The notes under the pieces: generated by a model | Databases searched by the model: none | What the model saw: the letters and a program-made list of their open reading frames with translations, nothing else | What the model was told of the DNA's origin: nothing | Part shown: piece by piece, positions 17,241-26,698 of the stretch | How the letters are laid out: each line of letters starts with the position of its first letter | Position numbering within the stretch: the first letter of the stretch is position 1 | Source: Streptomyces flaveus | GTDB lineage: Bacteria; Actinomycetota; Actinomycetes; Streptomycetales; Streptomycetaceae | NCBI RefSeq assembly: GCF_014647675.1 | Contig: NZ_BMPQ01000003.1 | Coordinates: forward strand, 62,001-126,000 | Direction of reading: 5' to 3' | DNA length: 64,000 nt | Made by a program: the position numbers and the translations under genes

Positions 17241-17481
17241 GCGGACAGCCCCCACTCTGACCTGTGCTTACCGTCGGCTTGGGGTCCTTTCGCATGTCAT
17301 GCGGACTCTTGTGCCCCTCTGCCCGTGTACCTGTCGCGCCTTCTGAAACTTGTGGGAAACAAGGTCTTGTCGGGACTTAAAACGAGGGTTAATTTAACGG
17401 CCATTCGAAGCCCGTCCTGATCGTCTGACTGATCGCCGGGTGACCTCCTGGGCGTGTGCACACTTCATCGAAAGGCATGCC
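17241..17481. other. Upstream region of sugar ABC operon
   Basis: About 240 bp, less GC-rich than the surroundings (for example around 17340-17400). It carries GTTAATTTAAC at 17388-17398, five-base arms about one central base, a plausible operator for the ROK regulator encoded at the end of the operon. No gene seen. Confidence 0.4.
17388..17398. promoter_or_regulatory. AT-rich palindrome, possible ROK operator
   Basis: GTTAA-T-TTAAC, 84 bp upstream of the binding-protein start. ROK repressors such as NagC bind AT-rich sites of this general kind. No second site was identified, so this is a weak assignment. Confidence 0.35.
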
Positions 17482-18768
17482 ATGACGCTTGGCAGAGCGC
17501 AGTTTTCCCGTCGGGGTTTTCTTGGTCTGGGAGTCGCGGCGGGCGTCATCACGCTCACGGCGTGCGGCTCCAGCGCGGGTTCGAGTGACAAGCCGCTCGT
17601 GATGACGGTGTGGGGCGGCGACCCCGACCGCAAGACGTACCAGGCCCGCATCGACCTGCTGGTCAAGAAGCACCCCGACCTCAAGGTCAAGCTCCAGCTG
17701 ATCCCGGGCGACTCGTACCCGCAGAAGGTCCAGACGATGATCGCCGGCGGCAACGGGCCGGACATCATGCAGGTCGCCGAGAGCGTCAACACGTACTCCA
17801 GCAAGAACCAGTTGCTGGAGCTCGACGACCTCGCCAAGACGGCGAAGCTCGACCCCGAGCAGCGGTTCGGCCCGGTCGGCTCGCTGTACACGTACCAGGA
17901 CAAGCTCTACGCGATACCGGACCGTTCCGGCGCGGTCACCGTGTTCTACAACAAGGACATGTTCGACAAGAAGGGCATCAAGGCCCCCACCGCGGAGTGG
18001 ACCTGGGACGACGCCCTCGACGCGTTCAAGGAGCTGACGGTCCCCGGCAAGGTGTGGGGATACAGCGGTGCCGAATGGTTCCCGCAGTGGTGGAGCCTCG
18101 CGTACCAGAACGGCGGCACCATCATCGACGCGAACGGCCGGCCTGCGGTCGACAGCGACGAGGTGGTCGAGGCGCTCCAGTGGGCGGGCGACCTGGTCTT
18201 CAAGCACAAGGTGGTGCCGAGCAAGGCGGACTACGCCGACATGGGCCCCGACATCGGCGGCGACCAGGCGTTCCCCAACCAGAAGGTCGCCACCCACGCC
18301 AACGGCTTCTGGGTCATGTCGGGTCTGACGAAGGTGAAGTTCGGCTGGGACATCGCGCCGATGTGGCGCGGCAAGAAGCAGGCCGTGTCGGCGTTCGGCA
18401 GCGGACTCGCGATCTCGCGCACCTCCAAGCAGCGCGACAAGGCATTCAAGGCGATCGACTTCCTCACCTCCACCGAGGCGCAGGCGCAGATCATCGCCTC
18501 CGGCCAGGACGTGCCGGCCAACCTGGAGGTGCAGAAGAGCCAGACGTTCCTCAAGCCGTCGTGGATGAAGACGGACGTCGACATGGGCGTGTTCGCCGAG
18601 TCGAGCGAGTTCGTCTTCCGGGCGCCGTTCATCCCCGAGTGGAACGAGATGATCGACACGATCTCCAACGGCCTGGCCGACTTCTGGCTCGGCAAGGAGC
18701 GCAGCGCCAAGAAGGCGCTGACCGCCGTGCAGAAGGACCTCGAGTCCCTCATCAAGTCCGCGGGATGA
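17482..18768 (+). CDS. Extracellular sugar-binding lipoprotein of ABC importer
   Basis: 428-residue family 1 solute-binding protein. The N-terminus shows a twin-arginine motif (SRRGFLGLG) and a lipobox (LTAC-G, Cys near residue 29), so it is probably Tat-exported and lipid-anchored. The fold motifs GGNGPDIMQVAES and YAIPDRSGAVTVFYNKDMF are typical of CUT1 oligosaccharide binders. ATG 17482 has GAAAGG upstream; an in-frame start at 17440 would mask the signal. First gene of an operon with two permeases, a beta-galactosidase and a ROK regulator, so galactosides are the likely ligands. A MsiK-type ATPase encoded elsewhere would be needed. Confidence 0.9.
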   Translation: MTLGRAQFSRRGFLGLGVAAGVITLTACGSSAGSSDKPLVMTVWGGDPDRKTYQARIDLLVKKHPDLKVKLQLIPGDSYPQKVQTMIAGGNGPDIMQVAESVNTYSSKNQLLELDDLAKTAKLDPEQRFGPVGSLYTYQDKLYAIPDRSGAVTVFYNKDMFDKKGIKAPTAEWTWDDALDAFKELTVPGKVWGYSGAEWFPQWWSLAYQNGGTIIDANGRPAVDSDEVVEALQWAGDLVFKHKVVPSKADYADMGPDIGGDQAFPNQKVATHANGFWVMSGLTKVKFGWDIAPMWRGKKQAVSAFGSGLAISRTSKQRDKAFKAIDFLTSTEAQAQIIASGQDVPANLEVQKSQTFLKPSWMKTDVDMGVFAESSEFVFRAPFIPEWNEMIDTISNGLADFWLGKERSAKKALTAVQKDLESLIKSAG

Positions 18769-18774
18769 CCGGCG

Positions 18775-19752
18775 ATGGCGACCACGACGGCCCCCACCCC
18801 CGAGGCGTCCTCGGCGGCCGCGAAGAAGCCCGCGTCACCGGGGAAACAGAGGTTCTCCAAGCGCCGGCGCCGTGAGGCCCTCTCCTTCTACCTGTTCATC
18901 TCGCCGTGGGTGATCGGCTTCCTGGTCTTCCTGCTCGGGCCGATGATCGCGTCGATCTACTACTCCCTGACCGACTGGGACTCCTTCAACCCGCCGAAGT
19001 GGGTCGGCTTCGACAACTACGTCAAGCTCCTCACCGACGACCCGGTGTTCTGGAAGGCCCTGTGGAACACCTTCTACTACGCGGCGATCTCGGTCCCGCT
19101 GGGCCTGGTCCTCGGACTCTGGCTGGCGAACCTGCTCAACAAGCAGGTCAGGGCCCGCAAGTTGTTCCGCACTCTGATCTATCTGCCGACGCTGATCCCG
19201 CTGGTCGCCACGGCGATGATCTTCCGGATGGTGCTCGCACCGAACGGCCCGATCAACGACTTCTTCGGCCTGTTCGGACTGTCGGGCCCCAACTGGCTGC
19301 TCGACGGCCCCTGGGTCAAGCCCGCCCTGATCCTGATGTCGGCGTGGGGCGCGGGCGCCGCGACCGTACTGCTGCTCGCCGCGATGAAGGGCATCCCGCG
19401 TGAGCTGTACGAGGCGGCCGAGGTCGACGGCGCGAGCGCGACGCGGCAGTTCTGGAGCATCACGCTGCCGCATCTGACGCCCATCATCTTCTTCAACCTG
19501 ATCATGGGCCTGATCAACGCGTTCCAGATCTTCTCGCAGGTCTACATCCTCATCCCCAAGGGCAAGAACCCCGCCGGCTACGACGCGGCCCAGACGATGG
19601 TGCCGCTCCTGTTCGACCAGGCGTTCAGCTACTACCGCATGGGCTACGCCTCGGCGATCTCCTGGCTGCTGTTCCTGGTGATCCTGGTGTTCACGGTGAT
19701 CGCCTTCCGCACCACCCGGCGCTGGGTGTTCTACGAGACCGAGGTGAAGTGA
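18775..19752 (+). CDS. Sugar ABC transporter permease (MalF type)
   Basis: 325-residue inner-membrane permease of the CUT1 family with six to seven hydrophobic segments after a hydrophilic N-terminal tail of about 35 residues. The EAA loop that contacts the ATPase reads ELYEAAEVDGASATRQFW. It begins 6 bp after the binding-protein stop and ends one base into the next start. Pairs with the downstream MalG-type permease to form the translocation channel. No ATPase gene lies in the operon, which is usual for Streptomyces importers that share MsiK. Confidence 0.92.
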   Translation: MATTTAPTPEASSAAAKKPASPGKQRFSKRRRREALSFYLFISPWVIGFLVFLLGPMIASIYYSLTDWDSFNPPKWVGFDNYVKLLTDDPVFWKALWNTFYYAAISVPLGLVLGLWLANLLNKQVRARKLFRTLIYLPTLIPLVATAMIFRMVLAPNGPINDFFGLFGLSGPNWLLDGPWVKPALILMSAWGAGAATVLLLAAMKGIPRELYEAAEVDGASATRQFWSITLPHLTPIIFFNLIMGLINAFQIFSQVYILIPKGKNPAGYDAAQTMVPLLFDQAFSYYRMGYASAISWLLFLVILVFTVIAFRTTRRWVFYETEVK

Positions 19753-20657
19753 TGGCGACCCTGGCGACCCCTGTGCGCAAGCGCGGGCACGAGGACCGAC
19801 AAGCCCCTGCCGTACGGGCGTTCCGTGCGACGCCCTTCACCTACGGCACCCTGCTGATCGTCGCGGCGATCCTGACCACCCCGCTGGTCTTCGTCGGCTC
19901 GATCGCCCTGTCCAGCGACGCCACCGTGAACAACGGCGCGTTCACGATCATCCCGCGCGAGTTCCACTGGGACAATTTCTCCCGGGTGTTCGGCACCGAG
20001 CTGCCGGTGGGCACCTTCCTGCTCAACTCTGTGCTCATCTCGCTGTTCTCGGTGGCGGGGCAGGTCCTCTCCAGCGGCCTGGTCGGCTACGCCTTCGCCC
20101 GGCTGCGGGCGCCGGGCAAGAACACGATGTTCCTCATCGTCATCGCCACCATGATGATCCCGACGCAGATCACGATGATCCCTCAGTTCATCCTGTTCCG
20201 GGACCTGGGCTGGGTGAACACCTTCCTGCCGCTGATCGTGCCGAACTTCTTCTCCAACGCCTTCAACGTCTTCCTGGTACGGCAGTTCGTCTCCCGGCTG
20301 CCCAGCGAGCTCGACGAGGCGGCCATGATGGATGGCCTGGGCTTCTTCGGCATCTACCGGCGGATCATGTTCCCGATGCTCAGGCCCGTCCTGATCGCCA
20401 TCGGCATCTTCACGCTCACCCACACCTGGGGCGACTTCATGGGCCCCCTGATCTACCTCAACGACGAGTCGAAGATGCCGCTCGCCCTGGGCGTGCAGTA
20501 CATCACCGCCACCTCGCAGGCGGGCCAGGCCCCGCCCTGGAACATGGTGATGGTCGGCTCGATCCTGCTCGCCCTGCCCATGATCCTCGTCTACTACCTG
20601 GGTCAGAAGTACCTGTACGAAATGGATATCAGCGGCGGAAGCGCGGGGGTCAAGTGA
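19752..20657 (+). CDS. Sugar ABC transporter permease (MalG type)
   Basis: 301-residue inner-membrane permease with six hydrophobic segments. The EAA loop reads ELDEAAMMDGLGFFGIYRRI. ATG 19752 overlaps the previous stop by one base (TGATG); GTG 19749 is also possible. Second channel subunit of the galactoside importer. It overlaps the GH35 gene by 4 nt (GTGA), showing that uptake and hydrolysis are coupled in translation. Confidence 0.92.
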   Translation: MATLATPVRKRGHEDRQAPAVRAFRATPFTYGTLLIVAAILTTPLVFVGSIALSSDATVNNGAFTIIPREFHWDNFSRVFGTELPVGTFLLNSVLISLFSVAGQVLSSGLVGYAFARLRAPGKNTMFLIVIATMMIPTQITMIPQFILFRDLGWVNTFLPLIVPNFFSNAFNVFLVRQFVSRLPSELDEAAMMDGLGFFGIYRRIMFPMLRPVLIAIGIFTLTHTWGDFMGPLIYLNDESKMPLALGVQYITATSQAGQAPPWNMVMVGSILLALPMILVYYLGQKYLYEMDISGGSAGVK

Positions 20658-23344
20658 GTCGTCCGACGACAGTGGTCAGCGGAGTCGTCGAGAGCAGCGC
20701 CATCCAGAGCGGCGCCGTCGAGAGCGGTGCCATCGAACTCGACGCCCGGGGCATCCGGATCGAGGGCGGTCCGCGCGTCGTGCTGTGCGCGTCGCTGTTC
20801 TACTTCCGCCTTCCGCGGGAGCAGTGGCGTGCCCGGCTCGAACAGGTACGTGCCTCGGGGTACACCTGCGTGGACGTCTACCTGCCCTGGAACTTCCACG
20901 AGACGGCGCCCGGCCGCTGGTCCTTCGAGGGCCGGCGTGACGTCGCCGCCTTCCTGGACCTCGCACAGGAGACCGGGCTGTACGTCATAGCCAGACCCGG
21001 CCCGTACATCTGCTCCGAGTGGGACGGCGGCGCGCTGCCCGCATGGCTCGGCCTGGACCCGGAGTTGAGCGTCCGTCAGAACGAGCCGCGCTTCCTCGCC
21101 CAGGTGACGGCCTGGTTCGACCAGGTGCTGCCTTTGCTCGCCGAGCGCCAGTACCCGGCGGGCGGACCCGTCATCATGGTGCAGCTGGAGAACGAGCTGG
21201 ACTTCTTCGACTGTGCGGACCGCGCGGGATACCTCACCGCCCTGCGCGACCAGACGATCCGCCACGGCATCACCGTGCCGCTTGTCGCCTGCTCCGGACA
21301 GGGCGACATCGAGGGAGCCACCGGGAACGTCCCCGGCGTCGTACCGGCCTGCAACTTCTACCCGGACGACGACTCCCCGGACCTCGAGCCGGAGGTACGG
21401 CGCTACGCCGAGCTCCTGGCGGACCGCGGCCTGCCCCTGCTGATCACCGAGACGAACCGGCGGCACCGCACCCTGCGGCGGCTCCTGGCGAGCGGCGCCT
21501 CGCTGATCGCGCCCTATCTGCAGTCGTCCGGATGGAACTTCGGGTACACGCCGTCCACGGGAAACTGGGGCGACCCCGCCAACTTCATGAGCCACGGCTA
21601 CGACTTCGGCGGCTACGTCTCGTCCACCGGCACCGAACGGCCCGAGTACATCCAGGCCCAGGTGCTGGCACGCGTGATCGACACCTTGGGGCCGCGACTG
21701 GCGCTCGCCACTTCCGCCGGGGCGAGCGTGCCGGGCGGGCCGGTGACCGCCGACTTCCCGACCAGCTCGTCGCCGTCGGCGCTGGACCTGGACGGGGGTG
21801 GGCGGCTCGTCGCCGTGCCGCATCTCGGCGCTGCGGATACCGCAGGCACGGCGCCGGTTACGGCACCGGGCACGGCGGTCGTGAACGGCGTACCCGTCGC
21901 CGTCGCCCCGGACTCGTGTCCGCTGATGCTGGTGGACGTACCGCTGCGGTCGTGGGGGTACGACGGGACGCTCACCCTGGCGTCGGCGGATCTGGTGGCG
22001 GCGTCGGACGGTGTGCTGACGTTCTCCTCCGAGATACCGGTCACCGTCGTCGTAGGCGAAACCCGGGGCGAGATTCCGGCGCCCACGGCAGGCGCGCCCG
22101 AGCGAACGACCGTCGGAGGCCTGACACTTGTCGCGCTGGCACCGGCGGACGCCGCACGGCTGCGAGCCACGGACACCGACGGCACAGCGCACCTGACCGA
22201 CGCGCCCCCGTCGCGGAGCACGCCGCCACTGCCGCCGCTGCCGCCCAGCACCGTACGGGCCGCGCGGCGGCGATCGGCCGGTGCTCCGGAGCAGCCGGCC
22301 GGAAGCCACGAACTGCCGCCCACGCTGGAGTCGCTCGGCGTGTACCGGGGGCGCGGAACGTACCGGACCACAGCTGATCTGACGGATGTCGACGAGCTCC
22401 TGCTCGTCGGCGCGGCGGACATCGTCGACCTGTCGATCGACGGCAGGGCGCGCCCGACGATCACCGGATTCGGCGCGGCTCGGCGGATCGACGTGCGTGA
22501 GGCGACCGGCGCTGTCGCCGTCGAGGCCGTCGTGGAGATCTGGGGGCACGCGAACTTCGACGACGCGCGCCTGCCGGCCCTCCGCCTCGGCGCGCTGCGC
22601 GGACTGGGCACGCTGTGGACGGTCCGGGACGTGACGGACGTGTCGGCGCTGTGGTCGGTGCGCGGCCACTGGGCGGGCCTGCCGGCGCCCACGCGCGCGC
22701 TCGGCGGCTGGAGCAGCACCCGCGTCGGCCTCCCGGTCACCTACACGCGCGACGTCCGGTCGGACACCGCCTCGGCGCTGCACCTTCGGGGCGTGGTCGA
22801 GCCGGTGCGGGTGAGCGTGGACGACGGTGAGCCGCGCACTGTCACCGCCGAGGACCCCTGGGTCCTGCTGCCCGCGGGAACCCACCAGATCTCGGTCGCG
22901 TTGCCGCACCACCCCAGCGGCGGCGGCCTCGGCGCCGAGTTGCTGGGCCTCGAACCGGTGACGGACTGGTCGTGTTCGGTACAGGACGACGACCTGCTGA
23001 CCGGTTTCGCCGCCACCGGTCCCTCGCAGGGGCAGGACATCCAGCTGCCGCTGACCCTGGAACCGGGAGAGGAGGCGTGGCTCGACGTCGACCTGCCGAC
23101 GTCCGGTGACGGCTTCCTGGTGCGGCTCGACGGGACGCAGATCCGCGTGACCGGATGGGCCGCCGGGGAGTGCGTGGGCCGCGTCTGGGCCGGCGACGGT
23201 GACCGGCCGACCTTCTCCGGCGGGGACTCGAACATAATATGGGTCCCGGCGGGCTGGTCCGGGCTGGCCCTGCTGGTGCGGGGTGCCGCCGGGCCGGGCG
23301 ATCCGGAGCTCCGTACACTGCGGCTGGAGTCTCCGGACGGCTGA
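20654..23344 (+). CDS. GH35 beta-galactosidase
   Basis: 896-residue glycoside hydrolase family 35 enzyme releasing terminal beta-galactose. The TIM barrel occupies residues about 25-345: GYTCVDVYLPWNFHE, ARPGPYICSEWDGG, the acid/base Glu in VQLENELDFF and the nucleophile Glu in LLITETNR. Several beta-sandwich domains follow, with jelly-roll repeats to the C-terminus. No signal peptide is visible, so it should act in the cytoplasm on imported oligosaccharides. GTG 20654 overlaps the permease stop. The N-terminus has an unusual run of S/E/G/A repeats (ESSAIQSGAVESGAIEL) before the catalytic domain. Confidence 0.92.
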   Translation: MSRPTTVVSGVVESSAIQSGAVESGAIELDARGIRIEGGPRVVLCASLFYFRLPREQWRARLEQVRASGYTCVDVYLPWNFHETAPGRWSFEGRRDVAAFLDLAQETGLYVIARPGPYICSEWDGGALPAWLGLDPELSVRQNEPRFLAQVTAWFDQVLPLLAERQYPAGGPVIMVQLENELDFFDCADRAGYLTALRDQTIRHGITVPLVACSGQGDIEGATGNVPGVVPACNFYPDDDSPDLEPEVRRYAELLADRGLPLLITETNRRHRTLRRLLASGASLIAPYLQSSGWNFGYTPSTGNWGDPANFMSHGYDFGGYVSSTGTERPEYIQAQVLARVIDTLGPRLALATSAGASVPGGPVTADFPTSSSPSALDLDGGGRLVAVPHLGAADTAGTAPVTAPGTAVVNGVPVAVAPDSCPLMLVDVPLRSWGYDGTLTLASADLVAASDGVLTFSSEIPVTVVVGETRGEIPAPTAGAPERTTVGGLTLVALAPADAARLRATDTDGTAHLTDAPPSRSTPPLPPLPPSTVRAARRRSAGAPEQPAGSHELPPTLESLGVYRGRGTYRTTADLTDVDELLLVGAADIVDLSIDGRARPTITGFGAARRIDVREATGAVAVEAVVEIWGHANFDDARLPALRLGALRGLGTLWTVRDVTDVSALWSVRGHWAGLPAPTRALGGWSSTRVGLPVTYTRDVRSDTASALHLRGVVEPVRVSVDDGEPRTVTAEDPWVLLPAGTHQISVALPHHPSGGGLGAELLGLEPVTDWSCSVQDDDLLTGFAATGPSQGQDIQLPLTLEPGEEAWLDVDLPTSGDGFLVRLDGTQIRVTGWAAGECVGRVWAGDGDRPTFSGGDSNIIWVPAGWSGLALLVRGAAGPGDPELRTLRLESPDG

Positions 23345-23361
23345 GGGAGCAGTTGGGGGGC

Positions 23362-24645
23362 ATGGTGGCGCGGCGCACGGCTCGGGACCTTCGCAGCGAG
23401 AACCGTTTCGAGGTTCTGCACGCTTTGTTCGAACTCGGGCCGTCGACCCGCCAGGAACTCGCCCGGCACACCGGACTCAGTCCGGCGACGGTGGCCACCC
23501 TGGTCACCGAGTTCCTGTCGGAAGGCGTCCTGCGTATCGCCACCGTGGAGAACAACACCGGGGGACGGCCGCAGGAGCGGCTCACCGTCGACCCCGGCCG
23601 CGGCCGCATCGTCGGCGTCGACGTCGCCGAGACCTACGTCGACGCCACGGTGTACGACCTCGCGCTCGGCGCGCTCGGCCAGGGCGAGGTCGCGCTGGAC
23701 GAGCACGAGAACGACCCGTCCTACGTCGCCGACGGGATCGTCCGCGCGATCGAGTCGGCCGTCGCGGCCGGGGGAGCCGAGCACGAGCACATCATCGGCG
23801 TCAGTGTCAGCATGCCGGGCCATGTCCATCCCGAAGCCGGCGTCTCGGTCTTCGCGCCGAACTGGGACTGGCGCGATGTGCACATCGAGAAGATGCTGGC
23901 GCACCTCCTGGTCCCCGTGTACGTCGACAATCCGCTCAAGGCGGTGGTCCTGTCGGAGATGTGGTTCGGCGCCGGGCGCGTGGTCGACACGATGGCCGTC
24001 GTCAACCTCGGTACCGGGGTGGGTGCCGGCATCGCCATCGACGGCGCGCTGGTCCGTGGCACCACCAACAACGCCGGTGAATGGGGCCACACGCTTCTGG
24101 AGCTGGACGGCCGACCGTGCCGTTGCGGTCGGCGCGGCTGCGTCGAGGCGTACCTCGGCGCCCCCGGGCTGCGGACGACGCTCGCCGGGATCGACCCGGA
24201 ACACCGCACACTGCGGCAGCCACGGCAACGTGACTTCGTCGAGGCGGTGGCCGAAGGCCTCGCCGAGGGCGACCCGGCCCTGAAGGACCTCGCCCACCGC
24301 ACCGCGCACTACCTGGCCGCGGCCCTCGGCGACCTGGTCAACATGCTCAACGTCCCCACCGTCACCCTCACCGGCTGGGCCTCCGAGGCCCTGGCCGCCC
24401 ATCTCCTGCCCGCCGTACGCGACGAACTCCCCCACCACGTCATGCCCGGCTCCCTACCGGGCCTCACCGTCGAGCCGTCCCGGGTCCCGGGCAACGCCGT
24501 GGCCCTCGGTATGGCGGCCTTCACGCTGCAGCAGTTCCTCAACCGGCTGGGGCTGGGGAGTCCGGCGGGGACGGGGCCGTGGGCGGATCGGGGGCGGGGT
24601 CTCGGTCCAGCGGGGCTTGGGCAGCAGCCCGGGCAGGGGCTGTAG
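23362..24645 (+). CDS. ROK-family transcriptional regulator
   Basis: 427-residue NagC/XylR-type repressor. The N-terminal winged helix (STRQELARHTGLSPATVATL) is followed by a ROK sugar-kinase-like domain with the zinc site in CRCGRRGCVEAYLG and the glycine loop VNLGTGVGAGIAI. It lies 17 bp after the beta-galactosidase gene and is the last gene of the operon, so it probably senses galactose or a derivative and autoregulates. ATG 23362 follows a G-rich site; the frame is open from 23239 within the GH35 gene, which argues against the earlier start. The C-terminal 30 residues are glycine-rich and low complexity. Confidence 0.9.
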   Translation: MVARRTARDLRSENRFEVLHALFELGPSTRQELARHTGLSPATVATLVTEFLSEGVLRIATVENNTGGRPQERLTVDPGRGRIVGVDVAETYVDATVYDLALGALGQGEVALDEHENDPSYVADGIVRAIESAVAAGGAEHEHIIGVSVSMPGHVHPEAGVSVFAPNWDWRDVHIEKMLAHLLVPVYVDNPLKAVVLSEMWFGAGRVVDTMAVVNLGTGVGAGIAIDGALVRGTTNNAGEWGHTLLELDGRPCRCGRRGCVEAYLGAPGLRTTLAGIDPEHRTLRQPRQRDFVEAVAEGLAEGDPALKDLAHRTAHYLAAALGDLVNMLNVPTVTLTGWASEALAAHLLPAVRDELPHHVMPGSLPGLTVEPSRVPGNAVALGMAAFTLQQFLNRLGLGSPAGTGPWADRGRGLGPAGLGQQPGQGL

Positions 24646-24677
24646 AAGGCTCCACGAGGAACCGGAGCCGCGGGGGA

Positions 24678-24694
24678 GTGGCTCGGGGAGCCAC
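24678..24694. terminator. Hairpin after ROK gene
   Basis: GTGGCTC-GGG-GAGCCAC, a perfect 7-bp stem with a 3-base loop, 33 bp after the operon's last stop. No T-run, as is common in Streptomyces. Confidence 0.55.
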
Positions 24695-25013
24695 GGCTGT
24701 CTGACGGTCCGACCGCGTGCCGGGCCGGACACCTGGGGCAATCGGCTCTCGCCAGTCCAACGGCTCACAGGCCAGATCAGGGTCACCTCACACGATCGAG
24801 TGCGCCTCGATTGCGCGGGGCGACGGTGCAGGCGTTAGGCGCAGTCACTGGACGTCTGTGTCTCCACTCTTCTGCTCGCGCAGACTGTTTCGTCCTGCAA
24901 TCCCGTCCTTCACCGCCCCTTCTCATGTCACATGCACCCACTAGGATCTGCCCCGAGGGTCTGACCATGGGGAACGGTGGTCTTCGAGGGGCACGAGGAG
25001 CGGGGAACAGGCA
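24695..25013. other. Gap before helicase relic
   Basis: About 320 bp without a credible gene. The part at 24860-24960 is markedly less GC-rich than the neighbours, which fits foreign or decayed DNA. Confidence 0.5.
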
Positions 25014-26207
25014 TGCGGGAAGGCCGGTGGGTCACGGTCACCGAGTCCGAGTTCGATTCCCACGCCTCGCCTTCCGTCGATGAACGCGCCCGTTCCGAGC
25101 AGGCGTTCGCCGAGGCCCGCGATTGCGTCATCGTCTCCACGTCAACCCTCGAGCTCGGCATTGACGTCGGTGACCTGGACCGTGTCATCCAGATCGACTC
25201 ACCGGCCTCCGTTGCCTCGTTCCTGCAGCGCATCGGCCGCACCGGCCGGCGTTCCGGCACTGTGCGCAACTGTTTGTTCCTCACCACCCGCAAGGACACG
25301 CTGCTGCAGGCGGCGGGCCTGTTGCTGCTGTGGTCGCGGGGCTGGGTGGAACCGGTCGTCCCCTTCGACAAGTCGGCTGCCCCCATCCTGCGCTTCCTCA
25401 CCGAGGAGGGCTTCCTCGACAGCGACGGTGGGATGCTGTTCGTCGGCCCCGAGGCGGAACGCCGCTTCGGCAAAAGGCACTTCATCGAACTCACCGCCTC
25501 TTTTACCGCACCTCCGCAGTTCACCGTCCTGTCCGGACGCACGGAGATCGGCCGCCCTGGCCCGAGCGTGCTCACGGAGGAACACCCCGGCCCCAGGCGG
25601 TTGCTACTTGGTGGACGCAGTTGGCAGGTCACGTACATCGACTGGCTGCGCAAACGAGTCTTCGTCGAGCCAGCCGACGGCGGCGGAATCGCCAAGTGGA
25701 TGAACGGCGGCGTCGCCGGACTGTCGTCCTGACGCGTGCCATGCGCGAGGTGCTGCTGGGCACAGCCCCGCCCGTCTCCCTCACCCGGCGTGCGGAGGCC
25801 TGCCTGGCAGAACAGCGCGAAACCGACGCACCTGGCACCGTCCACCCGAGGGCACGTTGATCACGCGCGTCGGCCCCGACGTCCGTTGGTGAACCTGGGC
25901 CGGCTACCGCGCCAACGCCACCTTGGCGGCCACCCTCCAGTCGGTCACCGACCCCCTGCAACGGCCCACCGATAGCTGGCTGCGCCTGCGCGAGAACCTC
26001 ACCCCGGCCGATTGGCGTGCGGCCCGTGAGAACGTCGGCGAGAACCTCGTCCTGGCTGACATGGACCGCCGGGCCGTACGCGGCCTGAAGTTCTCCGCCG
26101 CTCTCCCGGAACGCCTCGCCGTGGCCACGGTGGCGGCCCGCTTGGCCGACTTCGAGAGCGCCCCCTCGGTGCTCGGTGAGTCGGCGCGCTTTCAGTACGA
26201 CGGCTGA
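25014..26207 (+). pseudogene. Disrupted Lhr-like SF2 helicase (C-terminal part) with foreign N-terminus
   Basis: Residues after about 25075 match the helicase C-terminal lobe: VIVSTSTLELGIDVGDLDRV (motif V region) and ASFLQRIGRTGRRSG (motif VI), then a long Lhr-type C-terminal region. The frame breaks near 25720 and resumes one frame over with TRAMREVLLGTAPPVSLTRR, breaks again near 25855, and a TGA at about 25898-25900 interrupts RW-stop-TWAGYRANATL. The end RRAVRGLKFSAALPERLA is preserved. The walker and motif II half is missing. The first codons (MREGRWVTVTESEFDSH) look like the start of a NERD/PglW-type protein, suggesting a fusion by deletion. Lhr-like helicases accompany BREX/Pgl-like defence loci. 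Confidence 0.75.
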
Positions 26208-26274
26208 ATCGGAAAGCCCCCAAGGCCGCTTCAATCGGACGGTTGGGGTTACGCCCGCCCCAACTGCTCCGTCA

Positions 26275-26577
26275 CCGCTGCAAGGCGGAGGCATTGTGGC
26301 GGCCGGAGAAGGAGTGTCAAACGAGGGTTACATCGAACTCGCGGCCCTGGAGGCGGTTGGCGGTGTCCAACCGTGGTGGCCTTGAGGCCGCGTGCGGCGA
26401 GTCGGGATCGGATCGCGTCCGCCTGCCGACACCGCGCAGGTGCCGCACCGCCCAGCCGTCGATGGGCTCGCGGTCTACGCGACCACCGTCGGGTTCGCCT
26501 GCAGTATGCGAAGGCAGCCGCATGGAGACGGACTCGGACGTCTTCGAGCGCATCGAGCAGACCGCCTGACCCCCCAA
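26275..26577 (-). pseudogene. SF1 helicase C-terminal relic
   Basis: On the minus strand, RQADAIRSRLAARGLKAT in one frame is followed in another by DTANRLQGREFDVTLV, which is the motif V pattern of superfamily 1 helicases. A stop follows, then HSFSGRHNASALQR continues the same homology (compare HPLSGR-DATAF in intact relatives). At least two lesions, so non-functional. It faces the Lhr-like relic tail to tail. Confidence 0.6.
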
Positions 26578-26698
26578 TAGTGACGAAGCCCCCGTTCAGA
26601 CCGCTCCAGGGCATGATGTCATCTTATGTAGCCATCAAGGTAGCCACACAAGAGCCTTTTACATGTTTGCCCAGGTCATAGAGCTGTGGTGGCTCTTC

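Larger units (their letters stand above)
16470..26698. mobile_element. Putative decayed genomic island at rnpB
   Basis: Defined by the two 26-bp direct repeats, start to start 10,255 bp. Cargo: unrecognised remnants (16.7-17.25 kb), an intact ABC sugar importer/GH35/ROK operon (17.5-24.6 kb), a disrupted Lhr-like helicase (25.0-26.2 kb) and an opposed SF1 helicase relic (26.3-26.6 kb). No integrase, excisionase or relaxase was recognised, so the element is probably immobile. The boundaries are seen directly; the island interpretation is inference. An alternative is a stray duplication of the rnpB 3' end. Confidence 0.6.

Noticed and set aside
20603..22912. A 769-codon open frame on the minus strand
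   Set aside because: Antisense to the GH35 beta-galactosidase; low-complexity R/G/Q composition and no motif.
26627..26645. TAGCCA direct repeats as a toxin-antitoxin operator
   Set aside because: No antitoxin frame follows on either strand; the stretch fits better as part of the att region.
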